DNA from: a virus
Virus record (IMG/VR): IMGVR_UViG_3300009009_000003
Span: 1 to 64,000 of that record
Length of the DNA: 64,000 nt
Reading direction: 5' to 3' (one strand)
Part shown: positions 1-11,500 of the stretch, one piece after another
Position numbering within the stretch: position 1 is the first letter of the stretch
Layout of the letters: each line of letters opens with the position of its first letter
Position numbers and translations under genes: made by a program
The notes under the pieces: model-generated
What the model was told of the DNA's origin: nothing
The model's database searches: none
The model's input: the letters and a program-made list of their open reading frames with translations, nothing else

Positions 1-564
1 AATAGTGCTGAGAAGGCTGGAAATAAGATGAAGGAGTCTTTTACACCTCTCTCCGAAAGACTAACCACTTCTTATTTTGAAACTATATCTGATACTCTTG
101 GGAATATAGTTAGTGCATCTGAAAATGCTTCAGAGGCATTTAAAAATATGATACAAAGCATGATTAAGGATACTATAAAACTTATTATTAAATTACTACT
201 TCTGAAGGCTTTGCAGCAAGCTACAGGAACAGCTACAGGAGGTATTGGGGGTGCTTTAGGAAAATATGCTACAAAAGAGCTAAAGAATTACGGTATAGGA
301 GGAGGATCAGAAAACAGAGGTTCGTTTTCTGGTGCTGCTGTTCCTTCGGCTATGATGCCAATGTTGGCAAAGGGGGGACTTCCTGCTATGATGGGTGGTG
401 GAGCAGGGGGAGAAACTTATGTGATAAATATTAATGCTACAGATGCCCAGAGCTTTGCCAATATGTTAAGAACCAGACCTGCTCAGGAGATGATTGGACA
501 TTCTGTTTCTGAAAAGTTTGTGCATAATTCTGGGCTAAGAAGGACTTTAAGGAGGGGTTATTAA
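1..564 (+). CDS. Tape measure protein, C-terminal part (5' end outside window)
   Basis: The reading frame is open from base 1, so this is the tail end of a longer protein. An internal ATG at 28 is unlikely to be the true start because the upstream codons (N-S-A-E-K-A-G-N-K) continue in frame. Visible features are an amphipathic helix, a Lys/Ile/Leu-rich hydrophobic stretch (IIKLLLLKALQQA) and a long Gly/Ala/Met-rich region before a short charged C-terminus. This is the usual look of the end of a phage tail tape measure protein, which sets tail length and is ejected with DNA. The position directly before the gpM/gpL-like tip genes fits. The next gene starts in the stop codon (TAATG overlap). 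The assignment rests on composition and synteny, because only the last part is visible. Confidence 0.75.
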   Translation, partial: NSAEKAGNKMKESFTPLSERLTTSYFETISDTLGNIVSASENASEAFKNMIQSMIKDTIKLIIKLLLLKALQQATGTATGGIGGALGKYATKELKNYGIGGGSENRGSFSGAAVPSAMMPMLAKGGLPAMMGGGAGGETYVININATDAQSFANMLRTRPAQEMIGHSVSEKFVHNSGLRRTLRRGY

Positions 565-1208
565 TGAGCAACGAGATTTTCAAATGGCAACCCCATCTTC
601 TTGATTTTGATTCTTCAGTAAGATTCAATACTATAAGGAGCACATTTGAGAATGGTGTTGTCCAGAGAAGAAATTTATTTCCTAGGGAAATAAGAAAATG
701 GAAGTTTAATTTTCATGCAGGAGTTTTTTCTCCTACGGATAGGAAGAAAATACAAGATGAGATTTTGTCTTTCTTTATAGCCAGAAAGGGAAGTTATGAG
801 AATTTTTGGCTTCCTTCTTGGGAGTTAGAAGCAGAAATTACCGGACAGACTACTAATCAAATTACTCTTGCTGAAAGCCCCACTGCGTTGGGGTTTAGTG
901 CTACATCAGGGGAAGGTGGCAACTACATTTATATTTGTGATAGGTATTGCACAGGATTTGGGAGAAGCACCATTACTCACGAAATAAGAAGGATTACTTT
1001 AATATCAGGAAGTGGACCTTATACAATAACACTAGATGCAAGTTGCACCAATTCTTATAGTGCAGGTGCTAAAGTACAAAAAGCCTTTAAGGTCTATTTT
1101 GAAAACGATGAATTAGTTAGAGGGTTTAAGTGTCCCTACATATGGGAGTCCCCTTTAGAATTTGTGGAGGATGTGGCTGATGCATACTCAACCACTTTTG
1201 GATTCTAA
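564..1208 (+). CDS. Minor tail protein, gpM / distal-tail-like (DUF2460-type)
   Basis: This 214-residue protein follows the tape measure with an overlapping start. The N-terminus (FKWQPHLLDFDSSVRFNTI) and the central KWKFNFHAGVF...FFIARKGSYENFWLPSW region resemble the DUF2460 / gpM group. Those proteins form the ring joining the tail tube to the hub in lambda-like siphophages and gene-transfer agents. The motif in which a short turn is followed by F-W-L-P-S-W is the most recognisable part. A beta-rich insertion occupies roughly residues 90-165, and the C-terminus has the F-K-V-Y-F-E-N-D pattern. Order before the gpL-like gene supports the role. The exact family name is uncertain; a tail-completion role is fairly safe. 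Confidence 0.65.
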   Translation: MSNEIFKWQPHLLDFDSSVRFNTIRSTFENGVVQRRNLFPREIRKWKFNFHAGVFSPTDRKKIQDEILSFFIARKGSYENFWLPSWELEAEITGQTTNQITLAESPTALGFSATSGEGGNYIYICDRYCTGFGRSTITHEIRRITLISGSGPYTITLDASCTNSYSAGAKVQKAFKVYFENDELVRGFKCPYIWESPLEFVEDVADAYSTTFGF

Positions 1209-2131
1209 TGAGTAAACCATCTTTATTTTTAAAAGAAGCTCAGAAGCAGAACAACGCTTTGATTAACCTTGTTGCCGTTGAGGTTAGTAAAGTATATTTA
1301 GGAAAGGCACAAACAGGAAGTTCTGTTTCTAAATATGTTCTTGATGCCAATTTATCTAATTTACTGATAGAAGAATCTACATTGACAAGTGGTGATAGAG
1401 GGGATGGTTATGCTTGGGTAGTTAGTGTAGAAAAAGGAAATGACATAGGAGCAAGAAGAATTGTTACAGGAAGGAGTGGTGTTGATCTATTCTTTACACC
1501 ATCGTTAATAACCACACCTGTTGCTGATTATGACCAATTTCGTATATCTAAATATATGTTTTTAGCTTGTTGGAATCAGCCAGTAGATTTTTATCTTCCG
1601 GATCATTCTAACACTACAGATGATATTGATATTAAATATATGCCGTTTCCCTTATCAATTTCCCCTGTCGGTAATACAATTACAGGGGAAATATATAATA
1701 TGGGGGTTTCGGTTTCAAATGTAAATAGAATAATAGGAAATGCTATTCAAATGGCAGGGGGGTTAAGAGGAAATAGAGTAATTCATTTACGAGTATTTTA
1801 CGGACTGACTAATCAAGGGAGAGATTTTTCCTTTCAAGATATAATGTACATAAATACTGTATCCATTACACAGGATAATGTAGAGTTTGGATTAGAAAGC
1901 AGATTGAACATATTGGGGATACAAATCCCCACTAATTTATATCTAAGAGATTTTTGCAGGTTTCTTTTTAATTCTACAGAATGTGGGTATGATGGAACTT
2001 CTTTGGATACGGATGCTTATCCTATGGCATCCAGCTCAAGTTGTGACCATACTTTGAGAGGACCAAATGGATGTTCTGCACACAAAAATACTAGACGATT
2101 TGGAGGGTTTCCAGCAATTGCCGCCAGATAA
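1208..2131 (+). CDS. Minor tail tip protein, gpL-like, with four-cysteine Fe-S motif
   Basis: This 307-residue protein has two beta-rich domains and a C-terminal cysteine module: C in LRDFC, C in TECGY, C in SSSCDH and C in NGCSAH, ending in the signature RRFGGFPAI. Lambda gpL and related hub proteins (DUF2163 / phage BR0599 group) carry four such cysteines that bind a [4Fe-4S] cluster, and they end in the same R-F-G-G-F-P motif. The protein would form part of the tail-tip hub above the gpJ-like protein. Its 3' end overlaps the NlpC/P60 gene in another frame, a typical tight packing of tail genes. Family assignment is strong; the presence of the cluster is inferred from the cysteines. Confidence 0.85.
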   Translation: MSKPSLFLKEAQKQNNALINLVAVEVSKVYLGKAQTGSSVSKYVLDANLSNLLIEESTLTSGDRGDGYAWVVSVEKGNDIGARRIVTGRSGVDLFFTPSLITTPVADYDQFRISKYMFLACWNQPVDFYLPDHSNTTDDIDIKYMPFPLSISPVGNTITGEIYNMGVSVSNVNRIIGNAIQMAGGLRGNRVIHLRVFYGLTNQGRDFSFQDIMYINTVSITQDNVEFGLESRLNILGIQIPTNLYLRDFCRFLFNSTECGYDGTSLDTDAYPMASSSSCDHTLRGPNGCSAHKNTRRFGGFPAIAAR

Positions 2132-2528
2132 AACCCATTTAGATTTTTTGGGATTACAGTTTAAGCACCAAGGTAGAGATTGGAATGGTGTTGATTGTTG
2201 GGGATTGGTAATTTTATATTACAAAGAAGTTTTGGGAATTGAACTTCCGGATTGGGATTATGAACCTGATTGGAGTAAAAGAGGTGGAAACTTTTTTATT
2301 GAGAAAAATAATGGAATTGGTGTTCGAGTAAAACGTCCCAAAAAAAATGATGTGGTTTTGTTTTATATAGATAAGAATACTAAAGTTCCTAATCATGCTG
2401 GAATAGTTACGGATACCTTTGCAAAGTTTATGATACAGGCAGGAAAAAGTGGGGTATGTTCAGCTTGTTATGAAGCACCAATTTGGAAAAATAGGTTGGA
2501 AGGATTCTATAGAATATGTCCAAATTAA
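2067..2528 (+). CDS. NlpC/P60-family tail peptidase (gpK-like)
   Basis: This 153-residue protein has the NlpC/P60 cysteine-peptidase core: catalytic Cys44 in NGVDCWGLV, His110 in VPNHAGIV, and the intervening PKKNDVVLF strand. In lambda-like phages this protein (gpK) sits in the tail tip and cleaves peptidoglycan cross-bridges during DNA entry. The listed ATG overlaps the upstream gene by 65 bases and has GAGAGG five bases upstream. A TTG at 2118 with GGAGGG ten bases upstream would shorten the overlap and keep the whole catalytic domain, so the start is ambiguous. It ends inside the start of the hub gene. The third catalytic residue is not obvious to me. Confidence 0.8.
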   Translation: MDVLHTKILDDLEGFQQLPPDKTHLDFLGLQFKHQGRDWNGVDCWGLVILYYKEVLGIELPDWDYEPDWSKRGGNFFIEKNNGIGVRVKRPKKNDVVLFYIDKNTKVPNHAGIVTDTFAKFMIQAGKSGVCSACYEAPIWKNRLEGFYRICPN

Positions 2529-5500
2529 TTTTAGTAACTAATCCTATAAACAACGAGCAGATAGAATATAGTGGAGATCATCCTACACTATTATCACTTA
2601 TTCAAGGATTTGTTATTTCCAATCCTGATTATGTAAACTACTTTTTTGGACAAGATAGTCGTGTGGCCATTCACATAAATGGTGAAAAAGTAACTGATTT
2701 CAATGTGTTAGAAAGTATTTTATCTGATTCGGATGAAATAATAATACACCCATCTATAAATGAGCCTGTTACTATTATAGCCATGATTTCAATGGCAATA
2801 GCTAAAATAGCTGCTGTTGGGTCTGCTGTTTGGGGGGCAGGTATGGCAGTAACCGGAGCAGGAACATTTGCTATGTCTGCTGCTACAGTAGCTGGAGCAG
2901 GATCAACCATTTCAGCGTTGGGTGGTACTGTAATTACAGTTGGAGGAATAGTAAAAACGGCTTTAGCTGCAACTGCTCTTATAGGTGTAGCTTCGGCTTT
3001 TTCTTCTCATAAACCGTCAATGTCTGGCGGTGATGACGATCCAGGAAGAAATTCACCCACATATGGGTGGCATGTTCAATCATCTTCAGATGAAGGTATT
3101 CCTATAGCAATACCTTATGGTAAAACCAAAGTAGGCGGAAACATTATTTCAACCGTATGTGAATCAAGAGCTTCTTTTATTTATGATTGGTTTGCACCTA
3201 AAGATAGTTGCCCTCTAATTGCTATTCCTTTAATACCTTCTCCTGTTCTTCCAATACCGTTTGTAAATGTGGCACTAACAGGATTATGGCCTCCTGTTCG
3301 TGGGTTTTATTGTAAACTAGATCCAAATCCTTGGTTTTACATATTCTTTTCTATAAAGGTTCTTACATGGGGGGATGTGGGTGATTTTAAGGAAGTTCTG
3401 GAGAACTTGGGTAATGATGGATATATAAGAAATAAAGAAGATTTGGATTATGCTTTTGAAGCTATAAAGAATGGAATTTCCGGTTTCTTCCAAAGAAGAT
3501 TCAATGCATCTTTTTCAGCACAAGTTTTGGCAAAGATTAATAGCTGGAGAGCAAGTGGAATTGGGGCAAATAAAAATGATGTAATAGATTTATTGGGGTT
3601 TGATAAATTAAGTTTATCCAGATCAGATTTTGGTAGTGGAAGCACTACGGCACAGAACACAATAATTGAAGAAATTTATCGGCACATTACTACAGTTATT
3701 TCCGGTAGAAATCTTACAATTGAAGTGGTTTTCCCTGCTTTAACAGGAACGGAGTACGGAATTACTTTTGATTATGAAGCAAATTCTGACAGAAATCTTG
3801 GTATTTACATTGTCGGTTGTATTGTAGGTGATCCTTATAATACCGTTCCTCAATGGTGCATCAGTGATTTTATGGGTCTTACTGTTAATAAGGATTTTAT
3901 TAACTTTGAGAACTTTACTCTTGCCGGTCCTCAAATAGGTTTATCTGATGAACAATATTTAAATCAATTAATAGCTTTAGGGGAAGGAGAATGTACAGGA
4001 TTAGAACAGGTATTTGTAAATGATAATCCTATATCAAGTTTTCCTGCTGTAAAGTATTTCTTCTGTCCAGGAAAAAATGAGCAGGTTCTTTCCAGTTTTA
4101 TATCAAATGATGAAATGGATTCCTTTACCAATACGGCAACTTCCTATTCGGTAAATGCAGAACTTAATGAACCTTTTGACTATGCTCTGCACACCTGTAA
4201 TGTTCCTGTAAATAATGTTTATGTTCGTTGTTCTTTTATAGCCAATAGAATGTCTGTAAAAGGGAAGTTGGGTGATCTTGAAGATAAACCGATACACTTT
4301 GCCATATTGGTAGGATTCGATGATACTTCAGATTTTAGTAATTTTATTCCAGGGTCTGGTGGAGTCGTAGGTGATTTAATTGCTAATCTTGCAAATTTGG
4401 GTATTGAAGGAAGATATATTCCCTTTATTTATAAAGAGTACGGTGGTAGCAGAGAAACAATACACAAAATGTACAGAGCGTTTCCTCTTGTTGATTATAT
4501 AAATGGAAAGATGGAGGATTTTGTTCGAGACTTCCCTGGAACTATTCAAGTAATGTGTGCTTTTTTTGGAATTACACAGGTTGATGGGGAAGATATAGAT
4601 TGGATGAAGTTTAATAGGGTGGGGGCAGGATTTCCTGGTGTTCCCTATTCTTGGGATGACTGTACCGATTACCGAGAGCAGGTATATGATGAGTTAAAAG
4701 AAAAGGTGCAGGAGCTTTATATTAATGTTTCGAGAAGATTGGTTGTAAAGGTCATTAGATTATCCCCTCATGTAGATAATAACAGATATAGTGATAAAAT
4801 GAATGTATTAGGATTTGACCAGATAACCTATGCTGGATTTAACTATCCTAATACGTCATTGTTAGGGATTAGAGTAAGAGCAACGGAACAGTTTTCCGGA
4901 AGTGCTCCTAAGATAACTACTATATTGAAGGGCAAAAAAATTCGTGTTCCTAAACTTGTTTTGTTAAACAATTCTGCTGAAAGGGTTTACCACGAGTTTG
5001 CTTGGTTTGATGAAGATGTAGGTCGATATAGAAGCATGAACCACAATGGTCAGCTTTGCATGTATTCAAAGGATTCAGAAGGAAATTATGTTTGGATTGA
5101 TGAATATAGCAATAATCCTATTTGGTGTCTATACGATCTTCTCACCAATGCACGATATGGACTTGGTTCGTATATAGAACATAGTGACCATGACATTAAT
5201 CGATATATAGCAATGGCACAGCATTGTGATGAAATGGTGCCTGATGGAACGCAAAGATTTGCTGCTGAGTTTACTCCTAATAGTTTAACCGATACGGATA
5301 TAGATTATTTTACTAAAGGGCAACTTTATTTTGATGAAGAAACAGGGAATTGGCTTAGGGATGTAGCCAGTAGTTCAGTGGATCAGACCAATTATGGGTA
5401 TAGAAAAAGAATAAATGGGCAGGCAGTATTTTCTAAAAACTCTTCAGGCGGTTGGACAAAATCAATAATTACAGAATTGCAGAGGTTTACTGATTCTGCT

Positions 5501-8500
5501 ACAGGAGTTTTTAGCTATGTAAGGTTTTTATTTCTTCGTGCCTATACAAATGGAACATCCTACTGGACGAATAATCCTCCTTTGAATACAGGTAATAGAG
5601 AATACCAATTAGGGGAAAAGCGATACCAATTAAATTTGTATATTGATGATCAGTCAAGTGCAATAGATACGGTAAAATTGATTTGTGATACGTTTAGATG
5701 TTCTCCTGTTTGGGTAGGGGGAATGGTTCGTCCTGTTATTGATAGGTTAGAAGATCCAAAGTCTGTTTTAGGTATGGGGAATATAATTCAAGGATCTATG
5801 GGGATTTCCTATACTCCTATATCCGATATTCCTAATATTATTACGGCACAATTTCAAAATGAAGAGAATTACTATGAGAAAGACACAAGGCAAATTATTG
5901 ATCCTGATATAGATGAATCTTTTTCTCTTGATATAACAAGGACACCTAGAAGAAAAGATATAAAGTTAATAGGGATAAGTAATCCTTCTCAAATACAAAG
6001 AGAACTGCATTATAGAATGATGACTGGAAAGCACCGTACTTCTCTTATTTCTTTTAAAACAGGAATAGAGAACTTAAATATGGTTGCCGGTGATGTGTTT
6101 GAATTTACACACGATCTTCTTATTAATTCAGGGATGAGTGGTAGGATACTTGATAGAGATTCAGATGCATTGATTCTTGATCAGGATGTTTCCAGTTTAA
6201 CAGGATCATTAGTAATTCAGATTAAGAACATTTCTTCTGACGGTACGGAGTCGGTAGAAGATTATTCAATAACATCAATTGGTTCTGATGGAAGAACAAT
6301 TCAAGTAAGCGGTCTTCCTGAAGTTGATTCTGATTTTCCGTTTAAATTTCGTCCTTATATTATTAGCAATGTTACAAACACTTCTGAAAAATACAGAGCT
6401 TTAACAGTAATTCCTGATACAAACGGTGAAGTGGATGTAACGGCAATTGTCTATAAAGAAGAAGTTTTTGGGGATAAAAGATTATTAAATAATGGTAGTG
6501 GTTACACAGCCTATAGTGATGGAACAATTGCATTTCAGGAAAATAGATTATCTTTAGTTCCTGTTTTGTTCAGCACCTATCCTGTTACTGATTTGAAAGC
6601 CTATGCTCAGTTAAGTAGTTTTGCAGGGAAAGCAGATGTAGTTTTATCTTTCCGACCTCCTGTAGCATTGAAATATGTCGGGGCATTAATACAATGGAAA
6701 GATCAAAGTATAGGATACTATCCTTCTGAAAATGTTAAAAGGGTGGGACGACAAGCAGTAAATCAAGTAATAATAGAGAATTTAAGTATAGGAAATACCT
6801 ACACTTTTTCGGTTACTGCTGAGTATAAAGATTCACCGGCAGCAGGATCCCATTATTCATATCCTGTTGAAGTTATTTTAAAAATTGATACATCGGCAAT
6901 TATAAATGATGATGATGATCCCGAAAATCCGGAGAATGAAATTCTTACTCCTAGTCCACCTAAGAATTTACGTTTGAGTCCTCTTAGTGTATCACCTTCA
7001 TTTACAAATTGGATACATCCTGAGCTTGCTAATAATTACTGTTATCATTCATTTTTTACTGTTGAATGGGACAGAGGTGGGTTTGATGGAAGCAACAATT
7101 TCTGGGAACAAAAGGGAAATTGGATTGACCATTATGTGTTATCTATCAAAACATCTTATGATAATAGACAGCCTGAGAACACAAAGGAAATTGTTCTTCC
7201 TTTCTGGTCAAGTTCCTATACCGTAACTCTTTTAGATATGGGAATACAGAGATGGGCAGATAGAGAAAATGTAAAAAATGTAAACATATCAATTGTTGCT
7301 TTTTCTAATCATGGAAGATTCAGTTCACCAAATGGGTGTGTGAGAATCTTTGCTCCTATAGATGAAACCGTACCTGGTCTTTCTCCTCCTGATAAGGTGT
7401 TTACCTATCCTATATACTTCGGTGTTATTGTTGAATGGATGAGTATGTATGATTGGGTGGATGTGGATCATTTTGAAGTGGAGCTTAGAGGATGGAAAGC
7501 TGGAAATGCGCCTAAGTCCACTACTGATGAATCCTCTTCTGATTATTACTGGCACTCTCCTTTAAATAAAAACAACCATGTAAAGAAATGTTCTTTGCCG
7601 TTTACTTATTTTCATATACCTTACTCAGAAAAACTAGAACGGTTGGGAAAATGGCCTTTTGGAGTAATGATAGGAGTAACATGGAAAGCAAAGGTTACAG
7701 TTGTAAATAAACAAGGGGCGGTAGCAACATCTTTTTCACTACCTGGGGATTCAAGTGACAGTGCCTATATAAATGATTCTAGTGGTGGGGGAAATGATGA
7801 TGTGAGTACAGGAGCTATACCAGATTGGGCATTATCAAGTACAACCACTAATACTGCAATATTTGATAATGTGGGGGTGTTTGGAGTTCCACCTACTGTT
7901 GATTGGATGAGAACTAATGCTCTTAATTATACTACTGATTATGATGAAAGACAGGAATTAGTTGATTCAATTGTTACAAATAAAAATGGAATTACTTATA
8001 ATTGCACGGCTCTTACTACCGGAGTTGCTAGATTAGCCTACCATAGTCCTGGGGAAGAAAGATATAAGGGTTTGTACGTATATACAGATGTTCCGGCAAG
8101 AGTATGGGTAGAATACCTTTGCCCTGTTGCCGGTGATTATACTTTAGCAGAATGGAGATATTTAGGTGGTACTTCTTCTCATACAGTAAGTGGTGGTTAT
8201 TTAGTTGATTTGGGTGGATTAACTCCTTTTTACACAGTGGATAGATATGTAAATATTCCAGCCGGTGGTACTCAACTTGATTTCCCATTTACTGTAGTAA
8301 CTAGATTTATTAGATTGGTTATAAGACCATCTTCAGGATCTAATGTTACAGTTAGGGAATTAAGATTTAACCGAACAGGTGAATTTGATAGTTTAACAGT
8401 TGGGGAACTTTCGGCTATTTCTGCTGATCTTGGAACGGTAACTGCCGGAAGTATTTGGATAAATTTAGTTCCTGAACAAGCTACCATTATTGACACAGGC

Positions 8501-11500
8501 AAAGGTGGTTTGTATGTCGGGGATTGGGGAATTGTAGGATATAACGGAAGAAGCCAGGTTGTATTCAGTTTTTGGACGTATAATGGAGCAGTAATGTTCA
8601 AAGGCTGGAATGGAGAAGCTGCCGTAATAGTGGACACTGGTGAAAATTCCAGTAGTACGGCAGATGGTGTTATTAGGATAAGTGGTTCTGGGAAAGGAAT
8701 AGTAATTGGAGATCAAGAGGATTCGATTACTATAGGAAGGGAAATAGGAGAAGGTGGAACTACTAATTACATAAGATTGGATGCTGGAACATCAGTAATT
8801 GAATTATCAAACGGCGGAAACATCAATGTTCTGACCGAGGGCCAAATTAAAATTGAATCTGATAAAGGGATTAAAGTAGGGTCAGCAGGAAACATTGAAG
8901 TAGCAAGCGGTGGATATATTAATATAGCTGCACAATCACGAATTTCTATTTCTTCCAATGGATACATAGAATTAGATTCTGATGGGGAAATGAGATTAAG
9001 TTCTTCTTCCCACATAAAAGTTGCTTCAGGGGGTGATATTGAATTACAAGCAGGGTCGGATTTGAACCTGATAGGAGCAACAATGACGCTTAGTTCTGAT
9101 TCGTTTATGGAACTAAACGGTACAAATGTCAGAATTCACACAAGCGGAACTTTTGGAATAGGTGTAGATTTTGATAATCCTGCTTTCCTGTTTAATATTT
9201 ATAATGAGGATCTTAAAATAGGAAAGTTTGGATCTAAGTCCATGATAATAAGTGGGAAAGACGGAGTATTCTATAGTTATAATTTTGAGTCAGGTCTTTT
9301 AGGAAAAGGATTCCAAATAAGTTCAGACGGATCCATAGAAGCAAATGATATTTCTTTGCGAGGAACATTGTCTGCTTCTACCTTCGTTTATGATGAAATA
9401 TCTTCTGTCGGCGGTAAGTTTATATTTACAAAAACAGCATCTTTATCAAGAGGTTTAGATTCTGTAGATGATGATGTTATATTTTTGGATAACGATCCTG
9501 GGTTTGATGTCGGGGAATTTATCTGGATAAAACAAGGGATATATCAAGAAAGGATGAAGATAATTCGTTCTTATCCTTGGTATTCTGATATGAGTTATTA
9601 TCAAAAAGAAGTAACTCAAGTTGGCACTCCTTTTAAATGGAGTACCACAAAATATGCCGGTGATTCCTGTGTGTTTTTTAATAATTCTTTTATCACTGTA
9701 GATGCAAATGATGATTTTAAGTATGACGGTGACTTTTGTTGGGAAGCAGCAGTATATCTTTTATCTGAAGAAGATAACGGAACTATAATTTCTGCTAAGG
9801 GAATATCTTCAGGAAATAATTTTTATAGAGATTATTCTAGTGGAGAGCATATTTGTACATCACGACCTGGATACCCACCTTCTATTGATGAAAGTGATAA
9901 AAAGTTTGGTTTGAGTAGCTGTAAATTAAAAACAGATTCTGGATCTTATACCTACTTTTCTTTTACACAACAAAATGAAAATGATATTAGTAATTTATTC
10001 TCCTCTTCCGGTGAAGAGTACACCATTGAATTTTTTACAAAACCGAGTGGTAATACTAGCGGAACTATATGCGCTTCCTATGCGGATTCAGAAGAATTGA
10101 TAATAACCGATCCACGATTTGGTTTTTCTATAAATTACAACACAAATAAGGTTTATCATACTGTTACTAGTGGGTATGAATTGGATACTGTATCAGGGGA
10201 GTTGACCCTTGGTTCTGATTGGGTACATGTGGCAGCACAAAGACGAGGAACTTCAATTGAAATATATGTAGATGGAAGCCTAACAAGTTCTTGTGATTCT
10301 CGATATTATCCTTCTTTTAGCGGTGAAAACATATGGGTTGGTAAGTGGCCTTTAAGTTCATATTACGGTGGGCAGATAGATGAGTTTAGAATATCCAATA
10401 CTGCTAGATATTCAGGGGAAAGTTTAACAGTTCCAACCGAGCAGTTTGTGAATGATGACAACACCGTTGTGCTATTTCATTTTAATGATGATAACGAAGA
10501 AATATTAAGATTGGGGTATAGCGGAGAACGTGGTTTTTACTTTCAAGCTAAAAGTGCTGAGAATGATGTCAATATTTATTTAGAACATGGTCAGATGGAA
10601 TCAGGGGAAACTTGGCATAATGTGGCAATTAGTAGGAACAGTGGTTCATTTAAATTGTTTGTCAATGGATCTGTAGTTGATTCAGCAAACACAGAATCAC
10701 CTTTGCCCGAAATAAATTACCCGACTATGATTGCTGCTTATAATTATATTCCACATTTTGTTGGATATATGGATGAATTGAGAATATCAAATGGGCAGGC
10801 TCGTTATACTTCTGATTATACTCCTTCAACAGAAATACAGGAAATTGATTCAGACCATGTTTTATATTTGCCTTTCGATACACCTGGGGGAGTTTATGAA
10901 GTAGAAAGAGGTTTTACAAGTACAGTAAGTGAAGGATATGTTGAAGAAACCTTTAACTACATAGATGACTGTAGTGATTTTCTTGCTTGGACATATTACA
11001 ATTTATTTTCCGGTGGGTATGGAATAATAAGAAATGATACGATAATTAGAACAAGCGGAGGTTATTCCAAATTAGATTTGCCCTCTGATTTTACTACAGT
11101 GGTAGGATCAAGATGGAATACAAAATTTAAAGTTAGCACCTCTCCTAATTCTATTTCCAGTACATATAAATTTGATGATTCAGAAACAAATTGTTATCAG
11201 GCATTATGCTTAGTCGGGGAGATGGAGGGCACAAGCGGTAGAGGTCTTTGTTTTACCATAGGAAGAACTTCTGGTGGGGTGCTTTCCATGTTTAGACAAT
11301 ATCATGGGGGAAGTGGCACGTTTGCCTATGAAACATTATTTCCATTAACTGAAGAGGCTATTTATGAAATGGAAGTATACGTTAAAAGTGAGTACAGTCC
11401 ATATTCTGGACTTTATGGTTATTATGTGGATATATATTTATATGATAGTAATGGGACAAGGATTTATACAATAACAAATGTCCCTGTTTCCTGTCATCTT

